Shown here: positions 24,752-32,661 of the stretch, piece after piece | How positions within the stretch are numbered: the first letter of the stretch is position 1 | Layout of the letters: every line of letters starts with the position of its first letter | Source of the DNA: JBDOQU01 sp039839375 | GTDB lineage: Bacteria; Pseudomonadota; Alphaproteobacteria; DSM-16000; Inquilinaceae | Direction of reading: 5' to 3' | NCBI RefSeq assembly: GCF_039839375.1 | Contig: NZ_JBDOQU010000001.1 | Span: 372,001-436,000 of the forward strand | DNA: 64,000 nt | Translations under genes and position numbers: made by a program | Notes under the pieces: generated by a model | Told to the model about the DNA's origin: nothing | The model's database searches: none | Seen by the model: only the letters and a program-made list of their open reading frames with translations

Positions 24752-25783
24752 ATGAGCTGGCGCGCTCAGGTGGCCAACCGTTGGGCCGCGCCCGCAGATC
24801 GAGACGACGGCCATGTCATAGGAGTGACCGCAATTACGGTACCGGCCTATTCATCTTCCTCTGAATGGTACTGCGAAGGGCGGCAGGCGTCCTATCTGCG
24901 GGCGCGAAAATCGCCTGGCGGAGTCCTTGACCTGCTTGAGGTGGCGCGACCGGCCGGGGACATGTCCCGCCCGGGTCTGCCGGATATCGTCCTCTATCAG
25001 GACTTGCTCGGCGGAAGTCGAGTCAGCGGCGACCTTGGAGGGGGACGCTTCGATGTTACGGGTAAGCGAGGCGACTTTTGTCTCGCCGCGCCGAACTTCG
25101 CCACCACGGCGATTATGGAAACGAGCCATCGGCTTCGCAGCTTGGCTTTCCCGATGGCGCAGTGGGAAAGCGTGCTCGACGAAGCCGCCGACAGTCAGTT
25201 CTCGTTCGACAGTTCCTGTATCTACGGTCGGATGTTCGACTCGCCGGCGATCCGATCTGCATTTCGGAACCTTTGGGCTCTTTGTGAGGATCAGGGAGCG
25301 CCATCGCGTCTGCTGGCGCGGGCTGCCGGCTGCGAGATCCTCGCCGAGCTGTGCCGCTTGGGCGGGGCGCCGCTCCCGACGGCAAAGGGCGGCCTTGCCC
25401 CATGGGCAGAGCGGCGCTGTCTGGAGCTGATGCACGCGCGGCTTTCGGAAGACATCAGCCTCGACGAACTGGCGGCCGAGGCGCGGCTCTCGCCGTTCCA
25501 TTTCGCCCGCATGTTCAAGCAGAGCTTGGGTGTTCCGCCACGCGTCTACCTGACGCGACTGAGGGTCGAGAAAGCCTGCGAATTCCTCGAACAGACAGAC
25601 CTTCCGATTACGGAAATCGCCCTGGAGGTCGGGTACACGTCGAACCAGGTGCTTGCTCGGGTCTTCCTCAAGCATCAGCGCATGAGTCCGTCCGACTATC
25701 GTCGCGCGGTCCGCGATCCGGTGCGCAAACTCTCTTTTAACGCACAAGGAACTGTGCTTGCGGTGGCAGAGGCAGATCAATGA
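24752..25783 (+). CDS. AraC-family regulator, copy 1
   Basis: The protein (up to 343 residues) has an N-terminal sensor region and a C-terminal AraC DNA-binding domain with two helix-turn-helix motifs (LDELAAEARLSPFHFARMF and ITEIALEVGYTSNQVLARVF). It is closely similar to copies 2 and 3. The start is uncertain: in copy 3 the matching position is ATG after AGGAGG, whereas here it is ATT at 24833. In-frame alternatives are ATG at 24752 (used here, weak AGGG upstream) and GTG at 24824. The gene overlaps copy 2 by 4 bp and is divergent from the hydrolase operon. The inducer is unknown. Confidence 0.85.
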   Translation: MSWRAQVANRWAAPADRDDGHVIGVTAITVPAYSSSSEWYCEGRQASYLRARKSPGGVLDLLEVARPAGDMSRPGLPDIVLYQDLLGGSRVSGDLGGGRFDVTGKRGDFCLAAPNFATTAIMETSHRLRSLAFPMAQWESVLDEAADSQFSFDSSCIYGRMFDSPAIRSAFRNLWALCEDQGAPSRLLARAAGCEILAELCRLGGAPLPTAKGGLAPWAERRCLELMHARLSEDISLDELAAEARLSPFHFARMFKQSLGVPPRVYLTRLRVEKACEFLEQTDLPITEIALEVGYTSNQVLARVFLKHQRMSPSDYRRAVRDPVRKLSFNAQGTVLAVAEADQ

Positions 25784-26688
25784 CGCCGCGCTATTCCTCC
25801 TTCACCCAGTGGTTCCGTGAAGGCCCCTTTGCGACCTATGTACGCACGGTGAAATCCCCCGGTGGTTTCCTCAATTTGATGGAGACCGCCATGCCCGCGG
25901 TCGACATGTCAGACCCCGCGGTACCTGAGATCGTCTTGCATTACGATGTGATCGGCGGCTTTGGCATTAACGCTGACCTTGGCGCGGGACGTTTCAGTGC
26001 GACAAGCCGGCCAGGCGACTTCTTGCTGACCGCGCCGAACTTCACTAACTCGGTCAGAGTCGACAGCTATCACCAAATTCGCTCCCTAGCGTTTCCGGTC
26101 GCGTACTGGAGGCAATTTTTTGAGGACACCGCGGATCGGACGCACTCCCTCGATTTCGGTGTATTGCACCGCGGAACGTTCACTTCGCCCACAATTCGAT
26201 CCGCGCAGCGCCAGCTTTGGCGCCTTTGCGACGAAGAGGGCGCGCCGTCGCGACTTTTGGCGCAAGCAGCCGGTTGCGAGATACTGGCCGAGCTTTGCCG
26301 CTTGGCCGGCTCGCCGCTCGCTTCGGCGCGCGGGGGGCTCGCGCCGTGGGCTGAACGACGCTGTCTGGAACTGATGCGGGAGCGGCTTTCGGACGACATC
26401 AGCCTCGATGAACTGGCAGCCGAGGCGCGGCTGTCGCCGTTCCATTTCGCCCGCATGTTCAAGCAGAGCCTCGGCGTTCCGCCACGTGTCTACCTGACGA
26501 GACTAAGAGTGGAAAAGGCGTGCGAACTCCTCGAACATACCGATATCCCGGTCACCGAGATTGCGCTGGAGGTTGGGTACTCGTCGAACCAAGTCCTCGC
26601 CCGGGTTTTCCTCAAGCACATGCGCTTGAGCCCGTCCGACTATCGTCGGGCAGTTCACGATCCGGTGCGCTCCATCGCACTGCAGTGA
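25780..26688 (+). CDS. AraC-family regulator, copy 2
   Basis: The 302-residue protein has the same layout as copy 1: a roughly 190-residue sensor region, then an AraC domain almost identical to that of copies 1 and 3 (DELAAEARLSPFHFARMFK and ITEIALEVGYSSNQVLARVF parts). The sensor half differs much more than the DNA-binding half (for example VIGGFGINADLGAGRFSATS against LLGGSRVSGDLGGGRFDVTG in copy 1). Its ATG overlaps the copy 1 stop (ATGA), so the two are co-translated. Two regulators with one DNA specificity but different effectors is the natural reading. Confidence 0.88.
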   Translation: MTPRYSSFTQWFREGPFATYVRTVKSPGGFLNLMETAMPAVDMSDPAVPEIVLHYDVIGGFGINADLGAGRFSATSRPGDFLLTAPNFTNSVRVDSYHQIRSLAFPVAYWRQFFEDTADRTHSLDFGVLHRGTFTSPTIRSAQRQLWRLCDEEGAPSRLLAQAAGCEILAELCRLAGSPLASARGGLAPWAERRCLELMRERLSDDISLDELAAEARLSPFHFARMFKQSLGVPPRVYLTRLRVEKACELLEHTDIPVTEIALEVGYSSNQVLARVFLKHMRLSPSDYRRAVHDPVRSIALQ

Positions 26689-26963
26689 CGCCCAAGGGTG
26701 CCGCTTGCCAGCGGGAAACCTTGCTCGGCACGTCTATGCCACCTCAGTGCCGGTCGCCGGATCCGATGAGAAGCTAACCCGCAAGCCGCCCCGACGCATG
26801 CCGCCAGAAAGCCAATTGCTGCTCCGACTTTGTCTAGCCGTCGGCTCGCGCGACTCTCGTGATGACCTCGGCAACGGCCTCGGTGCTTATCTGGATGGTT
26901 AGGCGCGACAGCCCGCCGAGCACTGCGCTGGCACGATGCATCTCGGCGGCGGCCGTCTCCGGA

Positions 26964-27359
26964 TCACCAATCGGGAATGCGGGCGATGACCTTGATCTCG
27001 AAGTCGAATCCGGCGAGCCAGTTGACGCCGATCGCTGTCCAGTTCGGATAAGGCGGCTCCGAGAAGATCCGGCCCTTTACGGCCATGACTGTTTCGAACT
27101 GGTTTTCGGGATCGGTGTGGAATGTCGTGACGTCAACGATGTCGTCGAGCGTGCAGCCGCCTGCAGCCAGCGTCGCCTCGAGATTGGAGAAGGCTAGGCA
27201 AACTTGCTCGGCGAAGTCCGGTTCCGGCGAGCCATCGGAACGACTACCCACCTGGCCTGAAACGAACAACAGGTCGCCCGACGCAATAGCGGCCGAGTAA
27301 CCGTGCGTCTCGTAGAGGGCATGGCGGTTGGTAGGAAATACAGCATTGCGACTGTTCAT
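26964..27359 (-). CDS. RidA/YjgF-family protein
   Basis: The 131-residue protein matches the RidA family, which hydrolyses reactive enamines and imines formed by amino-acid enzymes. The signatures are LLFVSGQVGSRSDG (about 31-44) and the C-terminal IARIP. The final Arg of that motif, usually binding the substrate carboxylate, is R128. The gene lies downstream of a LysE-type exporter on the minus strand, and its ATG overlaps the stop of a 25-codon ORF. A role in removing reactive nitrogen intermediates fits the hydrolase cargo, by inference only. Confidence 0.88.
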   Translation of the reverse strand: MNSRNAVFPTNRHALYETHGYSAAIASGDLLFVSGQVGSRSDGSPEPDFAEQVCLAFSNLEATLAAGGCTLDDIVDVTTFHTDPENQFETVMAVKGRIFSEPPYPNWTAIGVNWLAGFDFEIKVIARIPDW

Positions 27360-27433
27360 ACTTTCAGCCTCTCACCTTGAAGCTCGGATAGGACATCCAT
27401 TTCCAGGTCGATTGGGAAAAGATCGATAGCCAT
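27356..27433 (-). CDS. 25-residue ORF coupled to ridA
   Basis: This short ORF encodes MAIDLFPIDLEMDVLSELQ and six more residues. AAGGAG lies ten bases before its ATG and its TGA overlaps the ridA ATG (ATGA). It has no recognisable domain. It could be a leader peptide that couples translation into ridA, or the tail of a lost gene that kept its ribosome site. Too short for ordinary gene finders. Confidence 0.4.
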   Translation of the reverse strand: MAIDLFPIDLEMDVLSELQGERLKV

Positions 27434-27530
27434 TTCTTGGTTGCTCCTTCGAGGTGGCTGAAAGCCCGGTCGAGTTCGTTGCCGACGCTCACTTTGGTGC
27501 GAAAGTAGTGGTTCGCTGTATTGCGGAGTC

Positions 27531-28163
27531 TCACGTGGCGGTCAGGGCTGACCAGAGCATCACCGCGCCGAAAAGCATGAAGAGGATGCCGGTCAGCATC
27601 CTTCCGCGCCTTGCATGCTCTGGCTTGTGAAGCAGTCGGACGACGTGTCGTGCTCCGAGCGCGTAGCCGCCGAGAACGACGAACTTCACGACCACGAAGG
27701 TTAAGACGAGAAAGGCGAGAACAGCCGGTCCGCTGTCCACAGGGAGGAATTGCGGGAACAGAGCGGCAAAGAACAGGACGGCCTTAGGGTTGCTGATACC
27801 CACGCCGAACGAGTGAACCCAAAGCACCAGCCCACTTTGCGAGAGTGGCGTCTCGGTAGCTATCGAACCAGCATGCTGCCGGGCGGGGCGAAGAAAGCTC
27901 CAACCGAGCCAAATGATGTAGCAAGCGCCCGCAAGGCGGAGGGCGAGGAAGGCCGCGGGGTAGGTTTCGAGCAGAGCGCCCAATCCTACGACGGAAAGTG
28001 TGGCCAGCATCGCGATGGCGACCAGATCGCCGCTCAGGGCGCCCAGTGCGCGCCGCCACCCATAGGCGATGGCGTTGTTCACGATGAACAAGGTTGATGG
28101 CCCGGGCGTTGCAGATTGGGCCGCGCTCACGATCACGAAGGTGAGATAGGCAGGGACTTCCAT
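27531..28163 (-). CDS. LysE/RhtB-family exporter
   Basis: The 210-residue protein has six hydrophobic segments and the LysE/RhtB pattern (SAAQSATPGPSTLFIVNNAIAYG near the N-terminus; GVGISNPKAVLFFAALFPQF in the middle). Members export amino acids or their analogues. The start at 28163 was chosen because it places the first membrane helix at the N-terminus, whereas the earlier ATG adds an unrelated 34-residue polar segment. With ridA downstream it may clear a metabolite linked to amino-acid chemistry. Confidence 0.88.
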   Translation of the reverse strand: MEVPAYLTFVIVSAAQSATPGPSTLFIVNNAIAYGWRRALGALSGDLVAIAMLATLSVVGLGALLETYPAAFLALRLAGACYIIWLGWSFLRPARQHAGSIATETPLSQSGLVLWVHSFGVGISNPKAVLFFAALFPQFLPVDSGPAVLAFLVLTFVVVKFVVLGGYALGARHVVRLLHKPEHARRGRMLTGILFMLFGAVMLWSALTAT

Positions 28164-28398
28164 CGTCCACCATGGGCTAAGAGTTGATAGAGGAATTTGG
28201 CGGCTTGAACGTGGCGTATCGGCTTTCGACCATGCCCCAAGGCAAGCAGGACCACTGGTCGCCAATCGAAGGTCGGAGCGGCCCCTAATAGGTCACGGCC
28301 TATGATGCGCGACATTTGTCGGGCGGCCGCGAGAGGGGATGACGAGGGTCGATCAACAGCTTGCTTTCGGAGCGGATCGCCTGCCATCCCCACCGAGA

Positions 28399-29052
28399 TC
28401 AGGCCGCGATGCCCGGCACCGGCGTGTTGAGCAGCTGCTGCTCCCACAGATAGGCGATGGCGCTGCCGCCGAGATGGTTCCTGAGGGCGTCGTTCAGGGT
28501 GGTCGCCGTCTCGGCGCGGGCCCAGTCACGTTGCCATTCGGACGCCAGAGCCAGCCAGGTCATCATGTTTATGCCACCCGCGATCATGCGCTGGATCGCG
28601 ACCTCGTGCGCCTCGAGCGACGTGCCGCCCGAGGCATCGGTGATTACGGTCACGTCCCAGCCTTCGCCGGCGGCCTGGAGCGCCGGCATCGCGACGCAGA
28701 TCTCGGTCCAGAGACCGGCGATGATCAGCTGCTTGCGGCCGGTCGCCTTGACCGCGTCCACGACCTTCGGATCCTCCCAGGTGTTGATCGTCGTGCGGTC
28801 GATAACCTCCTGGTCGGGGAACACTTCGGTGACATGCGGGAAGAGGTCGCCGCCCCGGGCGGCGATGACGGTAGTCAGGATCGTGGGCACGCCGAACACC
28901 TTGGCGCACTTGGCCAGCGCGGTCGTGTTGTTCACCACCATGTGCGGGTCATGGCTGTTCAGGTTCGCGAGCTGGTAGGGCTGATGGTCGATCAGAACGA
29001 GGACCGAATCTTCGGGACGAAGAAGCGAGTCAAGGCCGTTGCGGAAGGTCAT
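28399..29052 (-). CDS. Isochorismatase-family cysteine hydrolase (YcaC-like), copy 2
   Basis: The 217-residue protein has the same fold and active-site pattern as the hydrolase at 23509: Asp in VLVLIDHQPYQ (about 22) and Cys in IIAGLWTEICVAM (about 118). Shared segments such as TTVIAARG and SEWQRDWARAE/LEWQRDWARRD show common descent, but overall the two proteins are well diverged. It is divergent from araC copy 3, with operator copy B 76 bp upstream of its start. The substrate is unknown; family members hydrolyse amides, ureas and N-carbamoyl compounds. Confidence 0.9.
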   Translation of the reverse strand: MTFRNGLDSLLRPEDSVLVLIDHQPYQLANLNSHDPHMVVNNTTALAKCAKVFGVPTILTTVIAARGGDLFPHVTEVFPDQEVIDRTTINTWEDPKVVDAVKATGRKQLIIAGLWTEICVAMPALQAAGEGWDVTVITDASGGTSLEAHEVAIQRMIAGGINMMTWLALASEWQRDWARAETATTLNDALRNHLGGSAIAYLWEQQLLNTPVPGIAA

Positions 29053-29127
29053 TGTGTCATCCTTTGCATCTGAGAAAGAGTCGAGCTCTGGTGGCTGAAC
29101 CTAGAGAACATGCCTGAGCAGCGCGGC

Positions 29128-29158
29128 GCGGAAGCTGCCGCGAAAGTGCCAGTCTTGC
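29128..29158. promoter_or_regulatory. Candidate AraC operator, copy B
   Basis: Half-sites GCGGAAGCTGC (29128) and GCCAGTCTTGC (29148) again start 20 bp apart. The element is 76 bp upstream of the minus-strand hydrolase start (29052), a distance suited to direct activation, and 224 bp upstream of araC copy 3. The sequence to its right up to the araC gene is recognisably similar to that right of copy A. Confidence 0.6.
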
Positions 29159-29307
29159 GGTAAAGGGACCGGGGCGGCGGTCACGCGAGCGCTGACCGTG
29201 TTATCGCTGAACCCACGTAGCGGAACGCCACCGATCGTGCCGACAGCCGCGAAATTGTGCGCCCGTCTGGTTGCCGATCAAGTATTGTGGGGCTACCACG
29301 GAGCCAG

Positions 29308-29370
29308 ATGAGCTGGCGCGCTCGGGTGGCGGCCCCGTCGGGCCGCGCGCGCAGATCGCCATTTCAATAG
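29308..29370 (+). CDS. 20-codon leader ORF before araC copy 3
   Basis: ATG at 29308 opens a 20-codon ORF (SWRARVAAPSGRARRSPFQ) whose TAG stop at 29368-29370 directly abuts the AGGAGG of araC copy 3 (the AGGAGG begins at 29369). The matching ATG and first codons are conserved upstream of copy 1, where the frame instead runs into the regulator. Ribosomes on this leader would cover the araC ribosome site, so it could tune araC translation. Expression is not known. Confidence 0.3.
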   Translation: MSWRARVAAPSGRARRSPFQ

Positions 29371-29381
29371 GAGGCGCAGCA

Positions 29382-30293
29382 ATGACGGTGCCTGCCTATT
29401 CGTCTTTCACCCAATGGTACAGTGAAGGCCGCCTCGCGTCCTATGTGCGCACGATGAAATCCCCTGGCGGAATCCTCAATCTGCTTGAGGCGGAGCAACC
29501 GGCCGGGGACATGTCCGACCCTGCCGTGCCGGATCTCATCCTGTATCAGGACCTGCTCGGCGGCAGCCGTGTCAGCGGCGACATGGGAGGTGGGCGTTTC
29601 GATGTGACGAGCGAAAAAGGCGGCTTCTTTCTTGCTGCGCCGAACTTCGCCAATACGGTCATGGTCGACGCCAGGCATCAGCTTCGCAGCTTGTCGTTTC
29701 CTACGGCGCAGTGGCAGAAAGTGCTCGATGAAGCCGCCGACGGCCGGTTGTCGTTGGAACGCCTGCAAGTCAACCGAGGGTTATTTCACTCACCGTCCAT
29801 TCAGTCGGCGCTCCGGAACTTATGGGTTTTGTGTGAGGAGGAAGGGGCGCCGTCGCGTCTGCTGGCGCGGGCCGCAGGCTGCGAGATCATGGCCGAGTTG
29901 TGTCGGTTGAGCGGAGCACCGTTCGCGCCGGCGAGGGGCGGCCTTGCTTCTTGGGCAGAGCGGCGCTGTCTGGAGCTTATCCGGGCGCGGCTTTCGGAAG
30001 ACATCGGCCTCGACGAGCTGGCAGCCGAAGCGCAACTCTCACCTTTTCATTTCGCACGCATGTTCAAGCAGAGCGTCGGCGTTCCGCCACGGGTCTACCT
30101 GACGCGACTGAGATTGGAGAAAGCCTGCGAACTTCTCGAACTGACGGACCTTCCGGTCACGGAGATCGCCCAGGAGGTCGGGTACTCGTCGAACCAGGTA
30201 CTCGCCAGGGTATTCATCAAGCATCGGCACATGAGCCCGACCGACTATCGCCGGGCAGTTCGCGATCCGGTGCGCTCTATCGCGACGCAGTGA
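29382..30293 (+). CDS. AraC-family regulator, copy 3
   Basis: The 303-residue protein is the third AraC paralogue. Its C-terminal domain repeats LDELAAEAQLSPFHFARMFK and VTEIAQEVGYSSNQVLARVF, nearly identical to copies 1 and 2, while the sensor half resembles copy 1 most (ILYQDLLGGSRVSGDMGGG). The ATG at 29382 follows AATAGGAGGCGCAGCA, a strong ribosome site, so an earlier GTG at 29271 is unlikely. It is divergent from hydrolase copy 2, with operator B between them. Confidence 0.9.
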   Translation: MTVPAYSSFTQWYSEGRLASYVRTMKSPGGILNLLEAEQPAGDMSDPAVPDLILYQDLLGGSRVSGDMGGGRFDVTSEKGGFFLAAPNFANTVMVDARHQLRSLSFPTAQWQKVLDEAADGRLSLERLQVNRGLFHSPSIQSALRNLWVLCEEEGAPSRLLARAAGCEIMAELCRLSGAPFAPARGGLASWAERRCLELIRARLSEDIGLDELAAEAQLSPFHFARMFKQSVGVPPRVYLTRLRLEKACELLELTDLPVTEIAQEVGYSSNQVLARVFIKHRHMSPTDYRRAVRDPVRSIATQ

Positions 30294-30366
30294 CTTTCAG
30301 TGGCGCCACCTGCCGCCAAAAGCCCCGGTTCCGGATCGGGCATCCTTAAGCGGACCTGGTTTCGCC

Positions 30367-30584
30367 TCAGCCGGAAGGCGTGATCTGATCGTCGTCTGCC
30401 TGCGCGATGTCCAGCCCCGTCCAGTGGGCCGCGAACGCCAACATGTCGGCGTGGAGGCCAATGACCTTGTCGAGCGGCACCCCTGCGCCGTGGCCGGCGC
30501 GCGTCGGCAGCGGAATTACCGACAACCCGCAATGGGGAACGGCCATTGCGATCTGGGAGCGGAGCATCGTGCGCCCCGGAAACG
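30367..30584 (-). pseudogene. C-terminal fragment of a prolyl oligopeptidase
   Basis: The minus-strand frame reads TMLRSQIAMAV, then LPTRAGHGAGVPLDKVIG and DMLAFAAHWTGL. This is the typical C-terminal end of S9A prolyl oligopeptidases, including the active-site His within AGHG. The remaining 600 or so residues are absent: the fragment begins right where the beta-lactamase gene ends. It is therefore a truncated relic, probably cut when the beta-lactamase segment arrived. Confidence 0.65.
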
Positions 30585-31454
30585 TTACTGCTCGCCCGAA
30601 AGCACATTGGCCAATGCGCTGCCGATCGCAGCGATGGCCTCATTGCGCTGTTCCATCGTCGCCTCGGTCTGTGTGATGTATATTGCAGCAACTATGGGCG
30701 CTCGCTCCGGCGGCCAAATAACGGCAACGACGCCACGCGAGCCGTGACCGCCCGCACCCGTCCGGTCGCCTATGCGCCAGTCTCCGGGGATGCCCGCCCG
30801 CAGCAGCGGACCGCCGACCTCGTTGCCTACCAGCCATCCTGTCAGTTCCTCGCGCGAAGATAACGACAGTGTGTCGCCCAGGACGAGCTTTTCGAGCGAA
30901 GCTGCCATGGCTGCCGGAGACGACGTGTCACGTGGATCGCCGGGCGTTCCTTCGTTGAGAGCGGTTTCCCAGCGATCCAGCCGCGTCGTTTGATCGCCGA
31001 GGGACCGCATGAACGCGGTGAGCGCCTCTGGCCCACCGATTGCTTCCAACACCTTGTTGGCAGCCGTATTGTCGCTTGTCCGCATCGTTGCCGCGCACAG
31101 CGCGCCGAGACTGACCTCCTGTCCCACCCAACCCTCGGTGACGGGGGAGTAGGTGACAATGTCTTCCTGGGCGACGCCCACGCGCCGATCGAGGCTCTCG
31201 TCGCCCGCATCCTGGCGCGCAAGAAGCGCCGCGCAGGCCAGGACCTTGAACGTGCTGGCTATGGGGAATCGTTCATCGGCCTTGTAGAGCCAGCTTTCGC
31301 CGCTTCCGGTATCGCGGATAGCCAGGCCTACGCGCGCGTCGAGCCGAGACTCTGCCTGTCGGGCCGCATCGATAACCGGGTTATCGGCCGCCGTCGCCAA
31401 TTGCGGACCGATGGCGCAGAGAAGAAAGGATAGCAACACCAGAGGTTTCTTCAT
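30585..31454 (-). CDS. Class A beta-lactamase, CARB (carbenicillinase)-like
   Basis: The 289-residue enzyme has a signal peptide (about 1-22) and the class A motifs in order: STFK with the catalytic Ser, SDN, the omega-loop ETALN with Glu166 and Asn170, and RTG in place of KTG. Arg at Ambler 234 (RTG or RSG) is a mark of CARB/PSE-type carbenicillinases, and many surrounding stretches (VTYSPV, TMRTSDNTAAN, GDRTGAGGHGSRG) resemble that group. It should hydrolyse penicillins in the periplasm. The gene lies next to a truncated peptidase gene and looks acquired. Spectrum cannot be read from sequence. Confidence 0.9.
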   Translation of the reverse strand: MKKPLVLLSFLLCAIGPQLATAADNPVIDAARQAESRLDARVGLAIRDTGSGESWLYKADERFPIASTFKVLACAALLARQDAGDESLDRRVGVAQEDIVTYSPVTEGWVGQEVSLGALCAATMRTSDNTAANKVLEAIGGPEALTAFMRSLGDQTTRLDRWETALNEGTPGDPRDTSSPAAMAASLEKLVLGDTLSLSSREELTGWLVGNEVGGPLLRAGIPGDWRIGDRTGAGGHGSRGVVAVIWPPERAPIVAAIYITQTEATMEQRNEAIAAIGSALANVLSGEQ

Positions 31455-31628
31455 CGACGTGTTTCCTTTGCCGGTTTGTGAAGATGGATTTCGCGCTCAT
31501 CCGGAATGCGAACCTGTCAGCCACCGGGCAGGTGGCAGGCGCTGCTCGACCGATATCCGGTTTAGTTTTGCTGAGATCTTTGGCTCAAGCAGGCTCTCAA
31601 TTGAGCGGCCGAGTTGCCTGACCCGCTC

Positions 31629-32486
31629 TTAAAGATACTGACCAAGGAAACTACGGATGAATCGAGCAACTTCACTTGCGTGTGTTTCAAGTGCGAAATG
31701 ACCGGTATCGAGCAGATGAACCTGGGCATTGGGAAGGTCGCGCTTATAAGCCTCCGCACCTGCGGGGATGAAAGCCGGATCGTGACGCCCCCAAACCGCG
31801 AGCAGCGGTGGCTGATGATTGCGGAAGTAAGCCTGAAATTCGGGATAACGCTCCAGATTGCTGCGATAGTCCAGGATCAGGTCCAACTGAATCTCTTCTG
31901 CGCCCGGTCGAGACATCAAAGCGATGTCAAGCAAGTAACCGTCGGGGGCAAGCCGGTTCGGGTCCGTACCAGTGCGATACTGCCAGTTCTCGATCACGCC
32001 GGCCGAAAGCGATGCGCGACAGGCCTCCCGGTTTTCGGGATTGGGGTCGCGCCAGTACGCTTGCCAAGGTCCCCACTCGTCACTGAAGCCATCAAGGTAG
32101 GCGTTGCCATTCTGGCTGATCAGAGCCGTTACGCGCTCGGGATGCGTAGTCGCCAGCCGGAATCCGACTGGGGCTCCATAGTCGAAGACATAGAGGGCAT
32201 AGCGGTCGAGGCGAAGAGCCTGCGTAAACCCATCGATGACCTGAGCGAGGTTGTCGAATGTGTACTCGAAAACGCCACGTTCCGGGGCCTCGGTTTGGCC
32301 GAAGTCCGGCAGATCCGGAGCAATCACGCGATATCGATCGGCGAGCAGTGGAATAAGCTCGCGAAACATGTGGCTCGATGAGGGGAAGCCGTGGAGCAGA
32401 AGGAGGACAGGAGCGTTCTTTGCGCCCGCCTCTCTGTAGAACACCTTCACATCTCCGACCTGTTGAGTTCTGTAGTTCACAGACAT
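31629..32486 (-). CDS. Alpha/beta hydrolase, epoxide hydrolase / haloalkane dehalogenase type
   Basis: The 285-residue protein has the alpha/beta hydrolase fold with HGFPSS (oxyanion region, about 32-37), a nucleophile elbow YVFDYGAPVG with Asp rather than Ser, and a late DTGHFALE His. An Asp nucleophile is typical of epoxide hydrolases and haloalkane dehalogenases, which attack electrophilic carbons. The start at 32486 is preceded by AGGAAG; the earlier ATG adds an unlikely Pro-rich extension. It follows a second hydrolase gene (32662) on the same strand after a 175-bp gap. Confidence 0.85.
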   Translation of the reverse strand: MSVNYRTQQVGDVKVFYREAGAKNAPVLLLLHGFPSSSHMFRELIPLLADRYRVIAPDLPDFGQTEAPERGVFEYTFDNLAQVIDGFTQALRLDRYALYVFDYGAPVGFRLATTHPERVTALISQNGNAYLDGFSDEWGPWQAYWRDPNPENREACRASLSAGVIENWQYRTGTDPNRLAPDGYLLDIALMSRPGAEEIQLDLILDYRSNLERYPEFQAYFRNHQPPLLAVWGRHDPAFIPAGAEAYKRDLPNAQVHLLDTGHFALETHASEVARFIRSFLGQYL

Positions 32487-32661
32487 CGCATTCTTCCTGG
32501 ATGGATTCGGATAACCTCGGGGCGGCTCGGGCACCGGGATGCCACTCATCATGAACCGCCGAAACTGGTGGTTGACGACCAGATTCTGCCTGCGGCCACG
32601 CCCCCGAATGGCCGATCCCGCGGATCCGCCGATCTTGGGCCTCTTGCCCAGTATCTTCTCG

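Noticed and set aside
26834..26941. A 35-codon minus-strand frame just after ridA (MHRASAVLGGLSRLTIQIS and more)
   Set aside because: It looks protein-like, possibly the tail of a lost gene, but has no well-placed ribosome site and no recognisable family.
32608..32640. A possible fourth AraC operator (GCCGATCTTG near 32628)
   Set aside because: Only one half-site matches well; the best partner is 17 rather than 20 bp away and the flanks differ.
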